From Bacteroidota bacterium (lineage in GTDB: Bacteria > Bacteroidota > Bacteroidia > CAIKAF01): a DNA stretch of 64,000 bases. Shown here in pieces: positions 15,756 through 25,620 of the stretch (its first letter is position 1; every line of letters begins with the position of its first letter). The stretch lies in NCBI GenBank assembly GCA_023432985.1, contig JAEZEQ010000042.1, forward strand, positions 1 through 64,000. Reading direction: 5' to 3'. The position numbers and the translations under genes were made by a program. The notes below the pieces were generated by a model, which worked only from the letters and a program-made list of their open reading frames with translations, made no database searches and was not told where the DNA came from.

Positions 15756-18700
15756 TTAGAGCTGCGTTAAAGTCAGACGTATACTTAAACCGGCATTTGT
15801 ATTGGCCGTTCTGTATTGTCCTGCCATAAAAGGATTTGTGCGCATATAATCATAAAACAATCGTACACTTACGCTTTTACTAATGGCATAATCTGCATAA
15901 AACTTTACCGTAATATTCTGAGATCCGGCTGTCACCGTTTGGGTATAACCCGAGTTCACATCCGGCAATCTGTTTACCGTAGTTTTATTGTCCCGAATTC
16001 CAATATCCAGACGCAATTGCAAGTCATTTTCTAAGCGTTTACCGGCTACAATAAAAGGCAATCTGAGTTTTTCTATACGATAGCCTATACCAAAAATATA
16101 CTCCATAGTGGTGACATGCGTAACCTGGTTATTCTGAAAATTCAATGAATAATTCCGATTTTTCTTCACTTCAAACTTAGTTGTAAGCGAGTTTTTCCAG
16201 GTCATATCGAGACTAATTAGGGGGCTAAACACTTCCATCAGGCTGATATTTTGCAAAATATACTGGGGCACAAAATTTCCGTTTGTATCGCGCACAGCTG
16301 TGAATCCCAATGCTGTAGGATCTTCCTCGAAGAGTTGATTATTGGTATAACCTGAAACAGAATAAGAAGATTTATAACCGTGTGAAATAACAAAATTGCG
16401 TAAAATTTTCTTGAAAGGTTTCAGGTTACGGAGTCCGTCATAAGTCACATTCCAGTTAATAGAAGGAATAGTGGGGAACAGGTTAAAATCCCGTTTCGAA
16501 GGGTCTACGCCGGAATAAGCCGACATAAAGGCATTGAGAAGTACGTCTTGTTGCGACATACCATATCCATCGGCGTAGGCACCTGTACTGCCACTACTAT
16601 TTGGATTCACCTCACCGAGTCGCCCCGACATTACATCGCGGTAATTAAGCATTTGTGTAAACAGTGCCGATCCCGGATCTTTACCGCCGGAAGGGTCAAC
16701 AAATGCGGTACGAATCATATTATACGAAATCGTAAAGTTTCCGTTTTGCATAAAGCCTGTAGTGATCCAATCGCCTTCCGTATTATTGTATCGGAATAGA
16801 CTTTGGGAGCCGGTGGTAAACTGTCGGTTTGCCGAGAGTTGTATACGCAGACTTTTAATCGGTTCCAGATTGGCATTCACATTCAAATTCGAAGTACGTG
16901 AGCGCAGGAAGTAATTATTCAGCGTCGAATCGTTCGTTAGCCAACCCTGTTGTGCAGCATAAATGGCATAATTAGATCCGCTCCATTGTTCGCCGAAAGT
17001 ATAAGACAAATGCGATGCATTAAAAGGCCTTCTGGCGTCCTGCCCCATGAAATTAGAATTGGGCAAATAACCGGGCAAGGTTGTACCATTCGTTTGGGTA
17101 TAAGTAGCCGAAACATTCTTCACACCGACCAAAATACCCACAAAAAAGCGTCCTATTTTGCCGGCATCAAAGCTGCCTTTTTCGCGTTTACCTTCAACGA
17201 TAACACTTACATTTTTCAGATTTTCGCGTGAAGTAAATTTCAATTTATTCTTATTTACAACCTCCATACTTCCTCTAATTTCCTTGCCGGTAGAGTCGAT
17301 TACGCGCACCTTAACCTTTTCGGTTCTCAATTTGTGTTTAATCACCTTTGCTCTATCCTTACGGAAGCTGAAATTCTGGAATTCGGCCACCACATCCTTC
17401 ACCTTAGGTCCTTTGTCGGCCGGTTTTTCTTTAGATTCTTCACCGGGTTTGGGTTGTTTAACCGGTTTTTTATAATTCGGATTATTTAGATTTTTGAGGT
17501 AATTGCTTTTATTATAGAGCTGATTGAAATTCAGATTAGCGGTCAGGTTATAATTATTCGTATTACTTTCCGTATTTCCCCATGGTTTTTCTAATTCGCC
17601 CGAATTCGGATTACGCAGTAATTGTCCGGTTTGATAATTATAACTGGCGCCGTATGTACCCGCCACGTTCATCCAGTCTGTAGCCGGGAATTTACTGAAA
17701 GGAATGGTATAAGTTGCCGTGAAATTCTGGGCATAATTGGTTGTACGCCCAAAGCGGAAGAAGCGATCGCGCACCAATTTACGGTCGGCCTGATTCTTTC
17801 CGTCTCCGTCATTTTCGTCTATACGTGCATTTTGAATGGCATTATACTGCACATTAAACGACTTAAAAATGGCAATATTAAAATCATAGGTACGGTTCCA
17901 TACAAAATTCTTGCGGAAAGAAGGCAGGATTAAAAGATCATAATCGGAATTATTTCTGAAGAGCAATTCGTTATAATCGCGTTGAATATCGCTTCGGAAG
18001 GCAAAGTTTTTAGGCACCAAAGTCGCATTAAAGTCCTTAAGCCATCTCAGCCATTTCGATTTATTCTTAATCTTCTTAAAGGGTTCCCAGTAGGGCACAG
18101 TGGGTGCAAAAGTGTAACCAAGGACGGCTCTGTGCTTAATGGTATTATCCATTTCGACCTGATAATTTCTAATTTTCACCTCATCATATGCATAGGTAAA
18201 ATCAAAATTTGCCAGATCCCAGAACATTATATTTTTCTTATTTCCGGTACGGTTTTTACGCACATTAGTCAGGTTCCACGAGAAGCGGTCGATACGGCTT
18301 ACCGATCTATGGCGCAGGGAGTCGCGGGCATCATTGGTCGGCAAATCGCTCAAGGCATCTCTAAATCGGATATCACCTTGAATGGGGTCGAATTGTGGAC
18401 GAGAAATTTGGGTACCATATCCGATAAAAATGGGAACGGTTAAGCCCCATTTAGAAGGAGTAAACTTAGCCAATTCGAGGTTGGTACTTATATCTACGGC
18501 CAATACATTATCCCTTGAGCGTTGCAGGGGTTTCATATCAATAGCTCCAAAACCGGCGGTTGTATAAGACACGCTGGCATTGAAATTACCCAAATCGGCC
18601 AATTGTGCCTGAACGCGACCTATAGCCGCCCATCCGCCTTTTTCGAAATAATCCGTCACCCTCAATTCATTTACCCAAACCTGCGCATCAAAGGCTTCGC

Positions 18701-21700
18701 CCATATCTGCATCATCGTATGGATTTCCGGCTTTAAACGGATTTCGAACGCCGATCATAATCGTTTTTATATCGCGCAAATTCGGATTACCGCGCACCGA
18801 AATACGGTGTCCGCTTTCGAGCATATCGGTAAATAATTGGGCTGTACTTATAGACTGTTGATTTCTTTTACGTTTCAATTCGGGGAATTCCTGAATGGGT
18901 ATCACCATTTTATTATCCAGCGGCCAAATATTATCTACTGCTTGTTTATCGGAAGCATTGTTATCGGAAAAAATAACGGGAATTTCGTATTCGTAATAAT
19001 TTTCATTTGGATCGGCTCCGAGTCTCACAAACACAGTCAGGTCTCCGGTTTTCAAGTCCTTATCCGGATTCTCGGCATGTATAAACATTTCCATATTTTT
19101 ATATGCGCGTAAATCCAGTGCTGCATTTTTGTACACCCCTTTTGCAACTCCGTCGGGAAGATTTTTCACATCAAGCACCAGCGATTGTTCGTTCAATGCT
19201 TGTAAATTGGGATTCGAAGGGTCAATTTCGCGTGTAATGCCCGGTGGTAATTTATAATTAAAGGGTTGTTTTTGGGAATTTTCTTCGATATTCACTGTGA
19301 ACACACTTAAAGCAGGTTCTTGTGAGGGCGGAGCAAGTGGGAAAGGATCTTCGAGGTCGCCTGCAAAGCGTCTCCAATCGGCGCGCACCAATTCGAAACG
19401 ACCGAAACGCAAAAATATATCATCGGGGAATCCGTGCAAAACCATTCTCATAAAACGAATAGAACGAAAATCGGTTATTGCACCAAAGGCTTCTTTATCC
19501 TCTGTACGCACGGGTACTCTAAATTGATACCACATCACTTTTTTCTGTTGTCCGTTAGGAGCTTGAGCCGAAGTTTCGCGCGCATCGGTGATGAAATTCT
19601 GGCCTACCACCAAATCATCCTTTTTCAGACTAATGCGGTATTGGAAATAATTTTCGCTCTGGTTGAGTGTATTATCGTTATTAATATCCTCGCTATTGGG
19701 TATTTGTGTTTGGGCTGCATCTATACTTTCTGCGGGGGAGTTTGCTTCGGGGAATTGATAATAGCGATAACGGTCGTGTATATGTTCGCCCGCTGCCGGG
19801 GTAGTCAAATCGTCGTTATATGCCCCAACATAATGTCTGTAATCGTCAGCAGAGGGGTCATTATTCATTTTATCCAATACATTCTGATCGGTAATAACTC
19901 CCGCGATTTGACCAAGGAATGAGGAAAAATGAGTGCGTTCTTTCTGACTCACAATTCCATCTAAACCGGCATCGAGCAAGGCTCTTTCATCGGGTTCAGA
20001 GGAGAAATTTTGGTTGATCAACTGTTGTCCGGGTACATAGCCCCATACGGATGAAGAATCGTTTACGAAAGTATTTTGTCCTGCAGCCAATCCGTTTTCG
20101 AAGAAAAACTTACCATCCTGCATAATATCCTCGGTCATATTTCCAATTTGTAGCAGGAGTTCGCCCCCACCATCGGGCAACAAGTTTTTGTTTGTAGAAT
20201 TAGGGTCTCCCGTAGTCCACTGTTTCAGTTGATCCAAATCTCCATCAAAAGGATCCATGAGCCAGAATTCGATATAATCGATATTGGTACCATCCCAATC
20301 GGTCGTTTCCACGCGGCGCATCATAGAACCGAAACTTTTACGCGGATCAATAATTTTTCCGTCAGGGCCTAAACTATTGACATCGAAATTATAGGGACCT
20401 CTTTCATCGGGATAAAAATTCACATCCAGTATGGGCAAATTGGGTTGTTGTTGAGGGGGCAATTGCAAATTGGGGAAAAGTTCGACTATACGTACCTCGC
20501 GGGTATAATTATTCGAACGGGAATTTTTATCCTGACTAATTGGTTTGGGTGTTGCTTGTTGTCTGAAGAAAATGGGATCCATATTGTACCATGTAAGTAC
20601 GGCCCGTCCATAACCACTTTCTATATTATTAAATTTCTCGGCATGCGGAAAGCGGGATGCTTGTTTATGCGGCACGCTACCCATTTTCCAGGGCACAAAA
20701 TTCCGGATATCGAGCACCGTTTCGGCACTTTCGAAATCGTCTACCTGCGATACCCCAACCTTACGGGAATCCTTATTGGAACCATCTACAGTTTTTTTAT
20801 CCCGAATAACCTTATTATAACCGGGAATTAGATGTGCAAATTCGCCCGTAGCCGAAATGCGTGATGGGGCTTTGGTATTGATGCCGGGAATTTTATCAAT
20901 CAGTCGCGTGAGCCATGGAGCTTCTTTAGAATAAGAAATATCGAAACCCCAGATGGTATTATTTATTGGTTCATCGCCAATACCAACCTTTTGCGTAAAA
21001 GGTCTTTCCATCAGGTTCATAATGGTAGCACCAAAAGCTATATGTTTATTGAGTTTATAATCGAATCGTCCACCCATTAGTCGTTTTTGTTGTTGGTTGA
21101 ACAACTCATTGGTTTCCATACTCACCTTAATAGGTGTTCCGGAAGTAAGGAGACTTTGATTGATAATTTTCACCCGGCCCAGGGTATAATCGACCGTATA
21201 ATCCACATTCTCCGTCAGCAATTGACCACCGGCGGTAACCGATACCGAACCTTTTTCGATATTAATGGCATTAAGCATGATTTCGGAGCTGGCATCACTT
21301 TGGTATTGGCCGCCGAGATAAAAGCGGTTGCGTTGTGTATTGAGTTCGGCCAGGGTTTGAATAGTGGTATAGAGCGAATCGAAGGCGTATTTATCGGCAA
21401 GGGCCGGGGATCCTAACTTTTCACGCAAAAACTGACCAAAGGGTTCACGCATGGGAAAGATTATGCGACCGCCTTGAACTTGGATTGTAATCCCATTTAT
21501 AAAGTCGAAAAATCCATCCGGTTGCTGGTCATTATTTTGGTTCAATTTATCCAGATTAAACACGCGCAATAAAGGTGTTTCCTTAACTCCGCCCGGCAAT
21601 TGGGGGTCCGGAAGATAATTAATTAGGGCTCCGTTTTCCACATCACGGTATAAGATTTGGAGCATAAAATCTTTATCGGACACTTGCCATGCACCCAGCG

Positions 21701-23162
21701 GATAAATATTCTTCATCATCCAGTGCCAGTTGGGCTGACTTGTATTGAGGATAGTACTTTTGAGCAATTTCAACATCAAAACATTGGGCGAAGGCAAGTC
21801 GGTAGAAAACTCCCCTACTTGATACAATTTCCCGTCTGCACCAACATACTGATAAGCTACGGCCAAAACTTCGTCCGTATTCAAAGGTTGATTGAGGGAG
21901 ATATAACCGAGCAATTCGTTGTATTGATACTCGGAGGGACTAAGCAATCGAGCATTATTCAGATATTCAATTTCCTGTCCGCCCACCAAAGATTGGAATT
22001 TGGGAGAAGAAATCGTACTACGGTCGTATTGGGTCCAGGTATTTGGACTATAGGCTGCGATGGCATTATTATCGGGATAAGAGGCTGTACCCGGATTGGT
22101 ATTCACCGGCCAGTTATTCTCGCCGAGGGGCAAAACACCCACAATATTTCGCACATTTTCAACCGCATTAATCCGGTTCGTAACCCAAACCTCAATACGC
22201 GTGATGCGCACATTAGAATTAATGAGCGGTATATTTTTCAGAGCATTATCATATTGTTGTTTAAAATACTCACCTAAGAAATAATGTTTATTGGCTTCAT
22301 ATTTGGCGGCAGAAACTTCAAATTTCTGAATTTGTGCTCCACCTTGCACGTTGATTTCCTCTCTTTTTCCTCTTTGTTGCGAAAACACTCCGGTAAAAGT
22401 TGCGCGTCCGAACTGAAGGCCGAGTTTACCTCCGAAAATACTTTGTGCACCATTGATAAGCGTTGTATTCAGCGGCAGAGAAACATTACCAAATTCAATA
22501 ACCTTTAAAATATCATCTTCTTTTCCCTCATATTTGAGGTTCATTTTATTATTAAAATTGAAGGATTCCTGGGTATTGAAATTGGTATTGAGATTTATTT
22601 TATCGCCAATTTTTCCCGTTACGCCCAATTGAATATTTTGGTCGAAATTAAAATTCCCGGTTCTTCTTTGTTTCACCGGAATAGATGGGTTATCGTTTCG
22701 GTTTCCCATATAACCCATGATAAGCTCAACCGTACCATTTGGACGTATATCAATCGTACTGGATCCGAAAATTTCGCCGAACTTTTCGCCCAAATCTATT
22801 TTTGGAATCAGGCTATTGTTGTCTTCACCTTTGGCGCGTGCTTCTTCTTTTTCTCTCCAGTATGCTTCGAGTTGTTTACGTTGTTCTCTTTCCTGATACT
22901 CTTCGAAGCTGAGTTTTTCGCGTCCGATTTCGTTTGAACCTACCTTATATATTATGGTATAAGTATGCGTTTTTTCATCATAAAGCACCTCTTCGATAAC
23001 ATTCGAAGGATCGTTCATATACACTCCTCCGCTACCTGCATTTTCGGGATTCAAGGGATAGGGTAATGAATCCACCGGTGTTTGTGCGAACAGGGCAAAC
23101 GAAAATAGGCAAAAGGCCAAAAGAGTTAATGATTTTTGAATCATTTTCACAGGTTGAGTCAC
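15756..23162 (-). CDS. sprA: SprA, T9SS outer-membrane translocon / gliding motility protein
   Basis: 2,468 residues, the expected giant size. A Sec signal peptide (SLTLLAFCLFSFALFAQ) is followed by the SprA N-terminal region (EEVLYDEKTHTYTIIYKVG, KIDLGEKFGEIFG) and long beta-strand repeats to the C terminus, consistent with the 36-strand barrel known for SprA. It forms the outer-membrane pore through which cargo with C-terminal sorting domains leaves the cell. The frame opens with GTG at 23162, whose GTGA overlaps the ruvA stop; an ATG six codons on (23144) directly precedes the signal peptide and is the alternative start. A Lys/Pro-rich linker (about residues 1900-1925) is notable. Co-transcribed with ruvA, as in many Bacteroidota. 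Confidence 0.96.
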   Translation of the reverse strand: MTQPVKMIQKSLTLLAFCLFSFALFAQTPVDSLPYPLNPENAGSGGVYMNDPSNVIEEVLYDEKTHTYTIIYKVGSNEIGREKLSFEEYQEREQRKQLEAYWREKEEARAKGEDNNSLIPKIDLGEKFGEIFGSSTIDIRPNGTVELIMGYMGNRNDNPSIPVKQRRTGNFNFDQNIQLGVTGKIGDKINLNTNFNTQESFNFNNKMNLKYEGKEDDILKVIEFGNVSLPLNTTLINGAQSIFGGKLGLQFGRATFTGVFSQQRGKREEINVQGGAQIQKFEVSAAKYEANKHYFLGEYFKQQYDNALKNIPLINSNVRITRIEVWVTNRINAVENVRNIVGVLPLGENNWPVNTNPGTASYPDNNAIAAYSPNTWTQYDRSTISSPKFQSLVGGQEIEYLNNARLLSPSEYQYNELLGYISLNQPLNTDEVLAVAYQYVGADGKLYQVGEFSTDLPSPNVLMLKLLKSTILNTSQPNWHWMMKNIYPLGAWQVSDKDFMLQILYRDVENGALINYLPDPQLPGGVKETPLLRVFNLDKLNQNNDQQPDGFFDFINGITIQVQGGRIIFPMREPFGQFLREKLGSPALADKYAFDSLYTTIQTLAELNTQRNRFYLGGQYQSDASSEIMLNAINIEKGSVSVTAGGQLLTENVDYTVDYTLGRVKIINQSLLTSGTPIKVSMETNELFNQQQKRLMGGRFDYKLNKHIAFGATIMNLMERPFTQKVGIGDEPINNTIWGFDISYSKEAPWLTRLIDKIPGINTKAPSRISATGEFAHLIPGYNKVIRDKKTVDGSNKDSRKVGVSQVDDFESAETVLDIRNFVPWKMGSVPHKQASRFPHAEKFNNIESGYGRAVLTWYNMDPIFFRQQATPKPISQDKNSRSNNYTREVRIVELFPNLQLPPQQQPNLPILDVNFYPDERGPYNFDVNSLGPDGKIIDPRKSFGSMMRRVETTDWDGTNIDYIEFWLMDPFDGDLDQLKQWTTGDPNSTNKNLLPDGGGELLLQIGNMTEDIMQDGKFFFENGLAAGQNTFVNDSSSVWGYVPGQQLINQNFSSEPDERALLDAGLDGIVSQKERTHFSSFLGQIAGVITDQNVLDKMNNDPSADDYRHYVGAYNDDLTTPAAGEHIHDRYRYYQFPEANSPAESIDAAQTQIPNSEDINNDNTLNQSENYFQYRISLKKDDLVVGQNFITDARETSAQAPNGQQKKVMWYQFRVPVRTEDKEAFGAITDFRSIRFMRMVLHGFPDDIFLRFGRFELVRADWRRFAGDLEDPFPLAPPSQEPALSVFTVNIEENSQKQPFNYKLPPGITREIDPSNPNLQALNEQSLVLDVKNLPDGVAKGVYKNAALDLRAYKNMEMFIHAENPDKDLKTGDLTVFVRLGADPNENYYEYEIPVIFSDNNASDKQAVDNIWPLDNKMVIPIQEFPELKRKRNQQSISTAQLFTDMLESGHRISVRGNPNLRDIKTIMIGVRNPFKAGNPYDDADMGEAFDAQVWVNELRVTDYFEKGGWAAIGRVQAQLADLGNFNASVSYTTAGFGAIDMKPLQRSRDNVLAVDISTNLELAKFTPSKWGLTVPIFIGYGTQISRPQFDPIQGDIRFRDALSDLPTNDARDSLRHRSVSRIDRFSWNLTNVRKNRTGNKKNIMFWDLANFDFTYAYDEVKIRNYQVEMDNTIKHRAVLGYTFAPTVPYWEPFKKIKNKSKWLRWLKDFNATLVPKNFAFRSDIQRDYNELLFRNNSDYDLLILPSFRKNFVWNRTYDFNIAIFKSFNVQYNAIQNARIDENDGDGKNQADRKLVRDRFFRFGRTTNYAQNFTATYTIPFSKFPATDWMNVAGTYGASYNYQTGQLLRNPNSGELEKPWGNTESNTNNYNLTANLNFNQLYNKSNYLKNLNNPNYKKPVKQPKPGEESKEKPADKGPKVKDVVAEFQNFSFRKDRAKVIKHKLRTEKVKVRVIDSTGKEIRGSMEVVNKNKLKFTSRENLKNVSVIVEGKREKGSFDAGKIGRFFVGILVGVKNVSATYTQTNGTTLPGYLPNSNFMGQDARRPFNASHLSYTFGEQWSGSNYAIYAAQQGWLTNDSTLNNYFLRSRTSNLNVNANLEPIKSLRIQLSANRQFTTGSQSLFRYNNTEGDWITTGFMQNGNFTISYNMIRTAFVDPSGGKDPGSALFTQMLNYRDVMSGRLGEVNPNSSGSTGAYADGYGMSQQDVLLNAFMSAYSGVDPSKRDFNLFPTIPSINWNVTYDGLRNLKPFKKILRNFVISHGYKSSYSVSGYTNNQLFEEDPTALGFTAVRDTNGNFVPQYILQNISLMEVFSPLISLDMTWKNSLTTKFEVKKNRNYSLNFQNNQVTHVTTMEYIFGIGYRIEKLRLPFIVAGKRLENDLQLRLDIGIRDNKTTVNRLPDVNSGYTQTVTAGSQNITVKFYADYAISKSVSVRLFYDYMRTNPFMAGQYRTANTNAGLSIRLTLTQL

Positions 23163-23746
23163 AAATATTTGAGTGTTACTTTCAATAGTTTTTCCGTTGA
23201 TTCGGCATGTGCCGGATCTTGCAATGCTTTATCCATGGCTTTTTCGGCTTGAGGTTTGGCAAAGCCCAGGGCAATTAATGCGGCCAGAGTTTCGGCTTTA
23301 ATGGCGGCGGCGCTGCCCATTTCTGGCAAAGATAAATCCACCTCCAAATTCGAAACTTTATCGCGCAAATCCACAATAATACGCTGTGCCGATTTTTCAC
23401 CTATTCCTTTAATCGCCTTAAATGCGCGCACATCACCGGAGGCAATGGCTCTTTGCACTTCCTCGGGCGACATAGCCGACAAAATCATACGTGCAGAAGA
23501 AGGTCCTATACCCGAAACCGTGGTCAGCAAACGGAAAACTTCTCTCTCCGATTTATCTGCAAACCCAAACAATAACTCGGCATCTTCTCTATGCACATGC
23601 TGCGTATAAAGCAATACGTTTTTCGAATCCTTCAGTTTCGCATACGTATTCACGGAAATATGGGCAAAATAACCCACTCCCCCACAATCTACAACGATGT
23701 GGGCAGGCGAAATTTCCTCCAATATTCCCTTTAAATGCGTAATCAT
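23159..23746 (-). CDS. ruvA: Holliday junction helicase subunit RuvA
   Basis: 195 residues. RuvA tetramers bind four-way DNA junctions and load the RuvB motor for branch migration. The N-terminal OB domain (MITHLKGILEE, VDCGGVGYF), two helix-hairpin-helix motifs (VSGIGPSSARMILSAM and IKGIGEKSAQRIIVDL) and the C-terminal RuvB-binding domain (about 145-195, ALIALGFAKPQAEKAM) are all visible. It overlaps the start of sprA by four bases, so sprA translation may depend on it. ruvB is not in the window. Confidence 0.96.
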   Translation of the reverse strand: MITHLKGILEEISPAHIVVDCGGVGYFAHISVNTYAKLKDSKNVLLYTQHVHREDAELLFGFADKSEREVFRLLTTVSGIGPSSARMILSAMSPEEVQRAIASGDVRAFKAIKGIGEKSAQRIIVDLRDKVSNLEVDLSLPEMGSAAAIKAETLAALIALGFAKPQAEKAMDKALQDPAHAESTEKLLKVTLKYL

Positions 23747-23925
23747 GTTTTTAAGTCCATTTTAACCAATCCGCAAATCTCTTAAAAAAAATCAGAATTC
23801 CGATATTTTAATCTATTTTCCAACCCTTCCCAAGATTTCCCGCGGGAATGACTTTTAACGATTCTTTAAATTTTTTATTGTTTATTAGATATGCTATTTT
23901 TCATAACCCTTCGCTTACATTTCCG

Positions 23926-23933
23926 TATCTTTG
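23926..23933 (+). promoter_or_regulatory. TAnnTTTG promoter -7 box for the thioredoxin-like gene
   Basis: TATCTTTG, 13 bases before the ATG at 23947. It excludes the longer reading frame that opens at 23848. Confidence 0.6.
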
Positions 23934-23946
23934 CAAAAAAAAAGAA

Positions 23947-24519
23947 ATGGCAGCAACACAAACCATTTTTCTGGAGCCAGGAACGCAGGCTCCGGACTTC
24001 TTACTACCTGATGCTGTAAGCGGAAATTTTTATTCTTTGGAAGAATTAAAAGGCAAAAAAGGGACTTTAATACTTTTCATCTGCAATCATTGTCCGTATG
24101 TACTTCATATTTTGAATGATTTTGTAGCCAAAGCCCAATCAATTCAAGACAAAGGCATATCTATTATTGCAATCAGTTCCAATGATATAGAAAATTATCC
24201 GCAGGATAGTCCCTCTTATATGAAGGAACTGGCCACACAAAAAAAATTCAACTTCCCTTATCTATATGATGCCGATCAATCGGTTGCTAAGGCCTATAAA
24301 GCAGCATGTACACCCGACTTTTTCCTTTTCGATGCAAATCTGAAAAGCTATTATAGAGGCAGATACGACCAAAGCAATCATAAAAATAATGAGAAGCCAC
24401 ATGGTTCCGATTTATTACAGGCCATTGATCGAATGCTCGAGGGGAAAGAGCCGGACCCCGAAAATAAACCCAGTCTCGGCTGCAATATTAAATGGAAAAA
24501 CAATCTCTTTCCATATTAA
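23947..24519 (+). CDS. Thioredoxin-like / AhpC-TSA family protein
   Basis: 190 residues from the ATG behind the -7 box. Thioredoxin fold of the peroxiredoxin-like type: GTQAPDFLLPDAVSGNFYSL at the N terminus, then LFICNHCPYVLHI with a CxxC (CNHC) near residue 46, and ACTPDFFLFDANL with the cis-proline. There is no signal peptide, so it is cytoplasmic. The CNHCPY form is found in uncharacterised redoxins, not in classical AhpC. It is followed after 40 bases by a flavin reductase, which suggests a shared redox role, though this is inference. No catalase or hydroperoxide regulator gene is near. Confidence 0.88.
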   Translation: MAATQTIFLEPGTQAPDFLLPDAVSGNFYSLEELKGKKGTLILFICNHCPYVLHILNDFVAKAQSIQDKGISIIAISSNDIENYPQDSPSYMKELATQKKFNFPYLYDADQSVAKAYKAACTPDFFLFDANLKSYYRGRYDQSNHKNNEKPHGSDLLQAIDRMLEGKEPDPENKPSLGCNIKWKNNLFPY

Positions 24520-24559
24520 GATCTTAACTCATTTCAAACAAATCAAAGTATTTTAAAAC

Positions 24560-25564
24560 ATGATTACAACGGATATATGCATTATTGGAGCGGGACCTGT
24601 GGGGTTATTTACCGTCTTCGAATGTGGACTATTGAAAATGCGCTGCCATTTGGTTGATTATTTGCCGCAGGTGGGCGGACAGCTTACTGAAATCTATCCC
24701 AAGAAGCCCATTTATGACATACCCGGCTATCCTTCGGTATTGGCGGGCGAATTAATCGATAATTTAATGAAACAAATTGAACCTTTTAAACCCGGGTTTA
24801 CATTGGGACAAAGGGTAGAACGTTTCGAAAAACTGGAAGACGGTTCCTTTTTGGTATATACATCAAAAAATGAAATCATTGCATGTAAAGCCGTAGCCAT
24901 AGCGGCGGGATTGGGCGTATTTGAACCTCGTAAACCCAATACTAAAAATCTGGAAAATTTCGAAGGAAAAGGGGTAGAATATATGGTATTGAATCCGGAT
25001 GATTTTAAAGGTAAAAAAGTGGTATTGGCGGGCGGCGGCGACAGTGCGCTGGATTGGGCCATACACCTTTCATCCATTGCCGAATCGCTTTGTCTCATTC
25101 ACCGAAGCCGCGAATTCAGAGGCGCACCCGACAGTGTCGATAAAGTATTCCAACTCGAAAAAGAAGGCAAAATCCGACTTATGCTCGATGCACAAGTTAG
25201 CGCCCTATACGGCGAAGAGCATCTGAAAACCATAGAAATCGAAAAGAAAGACAAAAGTTTTGAAATGATGGATACCGATTATTTTATTCCATTGTTCGGA
25301 CTGAGTCCAAAACTAGGCCCTATAGCCGACTGGGGATTGCAAATCGACAAAAATGCAATCGAAGTAAACACTTTCGACTATTCCACAAATATACCGGGCA
25401 TATACGCCATTGGTGATATCAATACTTATCCGGGAAAATTGAAATTGATTTTATGCGGATTTCATGAGGGAACGCTTATGGCACAATCCGCATTTAAATA
25501 TATGTACCCCGACGAAAAATTGAGCTTTAAATATACAACGGTTAACGGAGTAAATCCTTTCTAG
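24560..25564 (+). CDS. Ferredoxin/flavodoxin-NADP reductase type flavoprotein
   Basis: 334 residues of the thioredoxin-reductase-like FNR group (YumC type). FAD motif IIGAGPVGLFTVFE at about 8-21, LPQVGGQLTEIYPKK, IPGYPSVLAG, a second dinucleotide motif LAGGGDSALDWA near residue 157 for NADPH, and IYAIGDINTYPGKLKLI near residue 280. The redox CxxC of true thioredoxin reductases is missing, which points to a reductase for ferredoxin or flavodoxin. It follows the thioredoxin-like gene by 40 bases with no terminator between them. Cytoplasmic. Confidence 0.9.
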   Translation: MITTDICIIGAGPVGLFTVFECGLLKMRCHLVDYLPQVGGQLTEIYPKKPIYDIPGYPSVLAGELIDNLMKQIEPFKPGFTLGQRVERFEKLEDGSFLVYTSKNEIIACKAVAIAAGLGVFEPRKPNTKNLENFEGKGVEYMVLNPDDFKGKKVVLAGGGDSALDWAIHLSSIAESLCLIHRSREFRGAPDSVDKVFQLEKEGKIRLMLDAQVSALYGEEHLKTIEIEKKDKSFEMMDTDYFIPLFGLSPKLGPIADWGLQIDKNAIEVNTFDYSTNIPGIYAIGDINTYPGKLKLILCGFHEGTLMAQSAFKYMYPDEKLSFKYTTVNGVNPF

Positions 25565-25588
25565 GTTTTCCTGCTTTCTCTACCCATC

Positions 25589-25596
25589 TATATTTG
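25589..25596 (+). promoter_or_regulatory. TAnnTTTG promoter -7 box for gmd-fcl
   Basis: TATATTTG, 24 bases before the gmd ATG at 25621. It supports that ATG over the TTG at 25594, which lies inside the box. Confidence 0.55.
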
Positions 25597-25620
25597 TATA
25601 TTAGCACCCTAATCAAGATT

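Noticed and set aside
15816..22937. Some twenty open frames of 60-200 codons on the plus strand opposite sprA
   Set aside because: They are antisense to a long, clearly conserved gene, overlap one another, and show no known motifs, signal peptides or promoter boxes.
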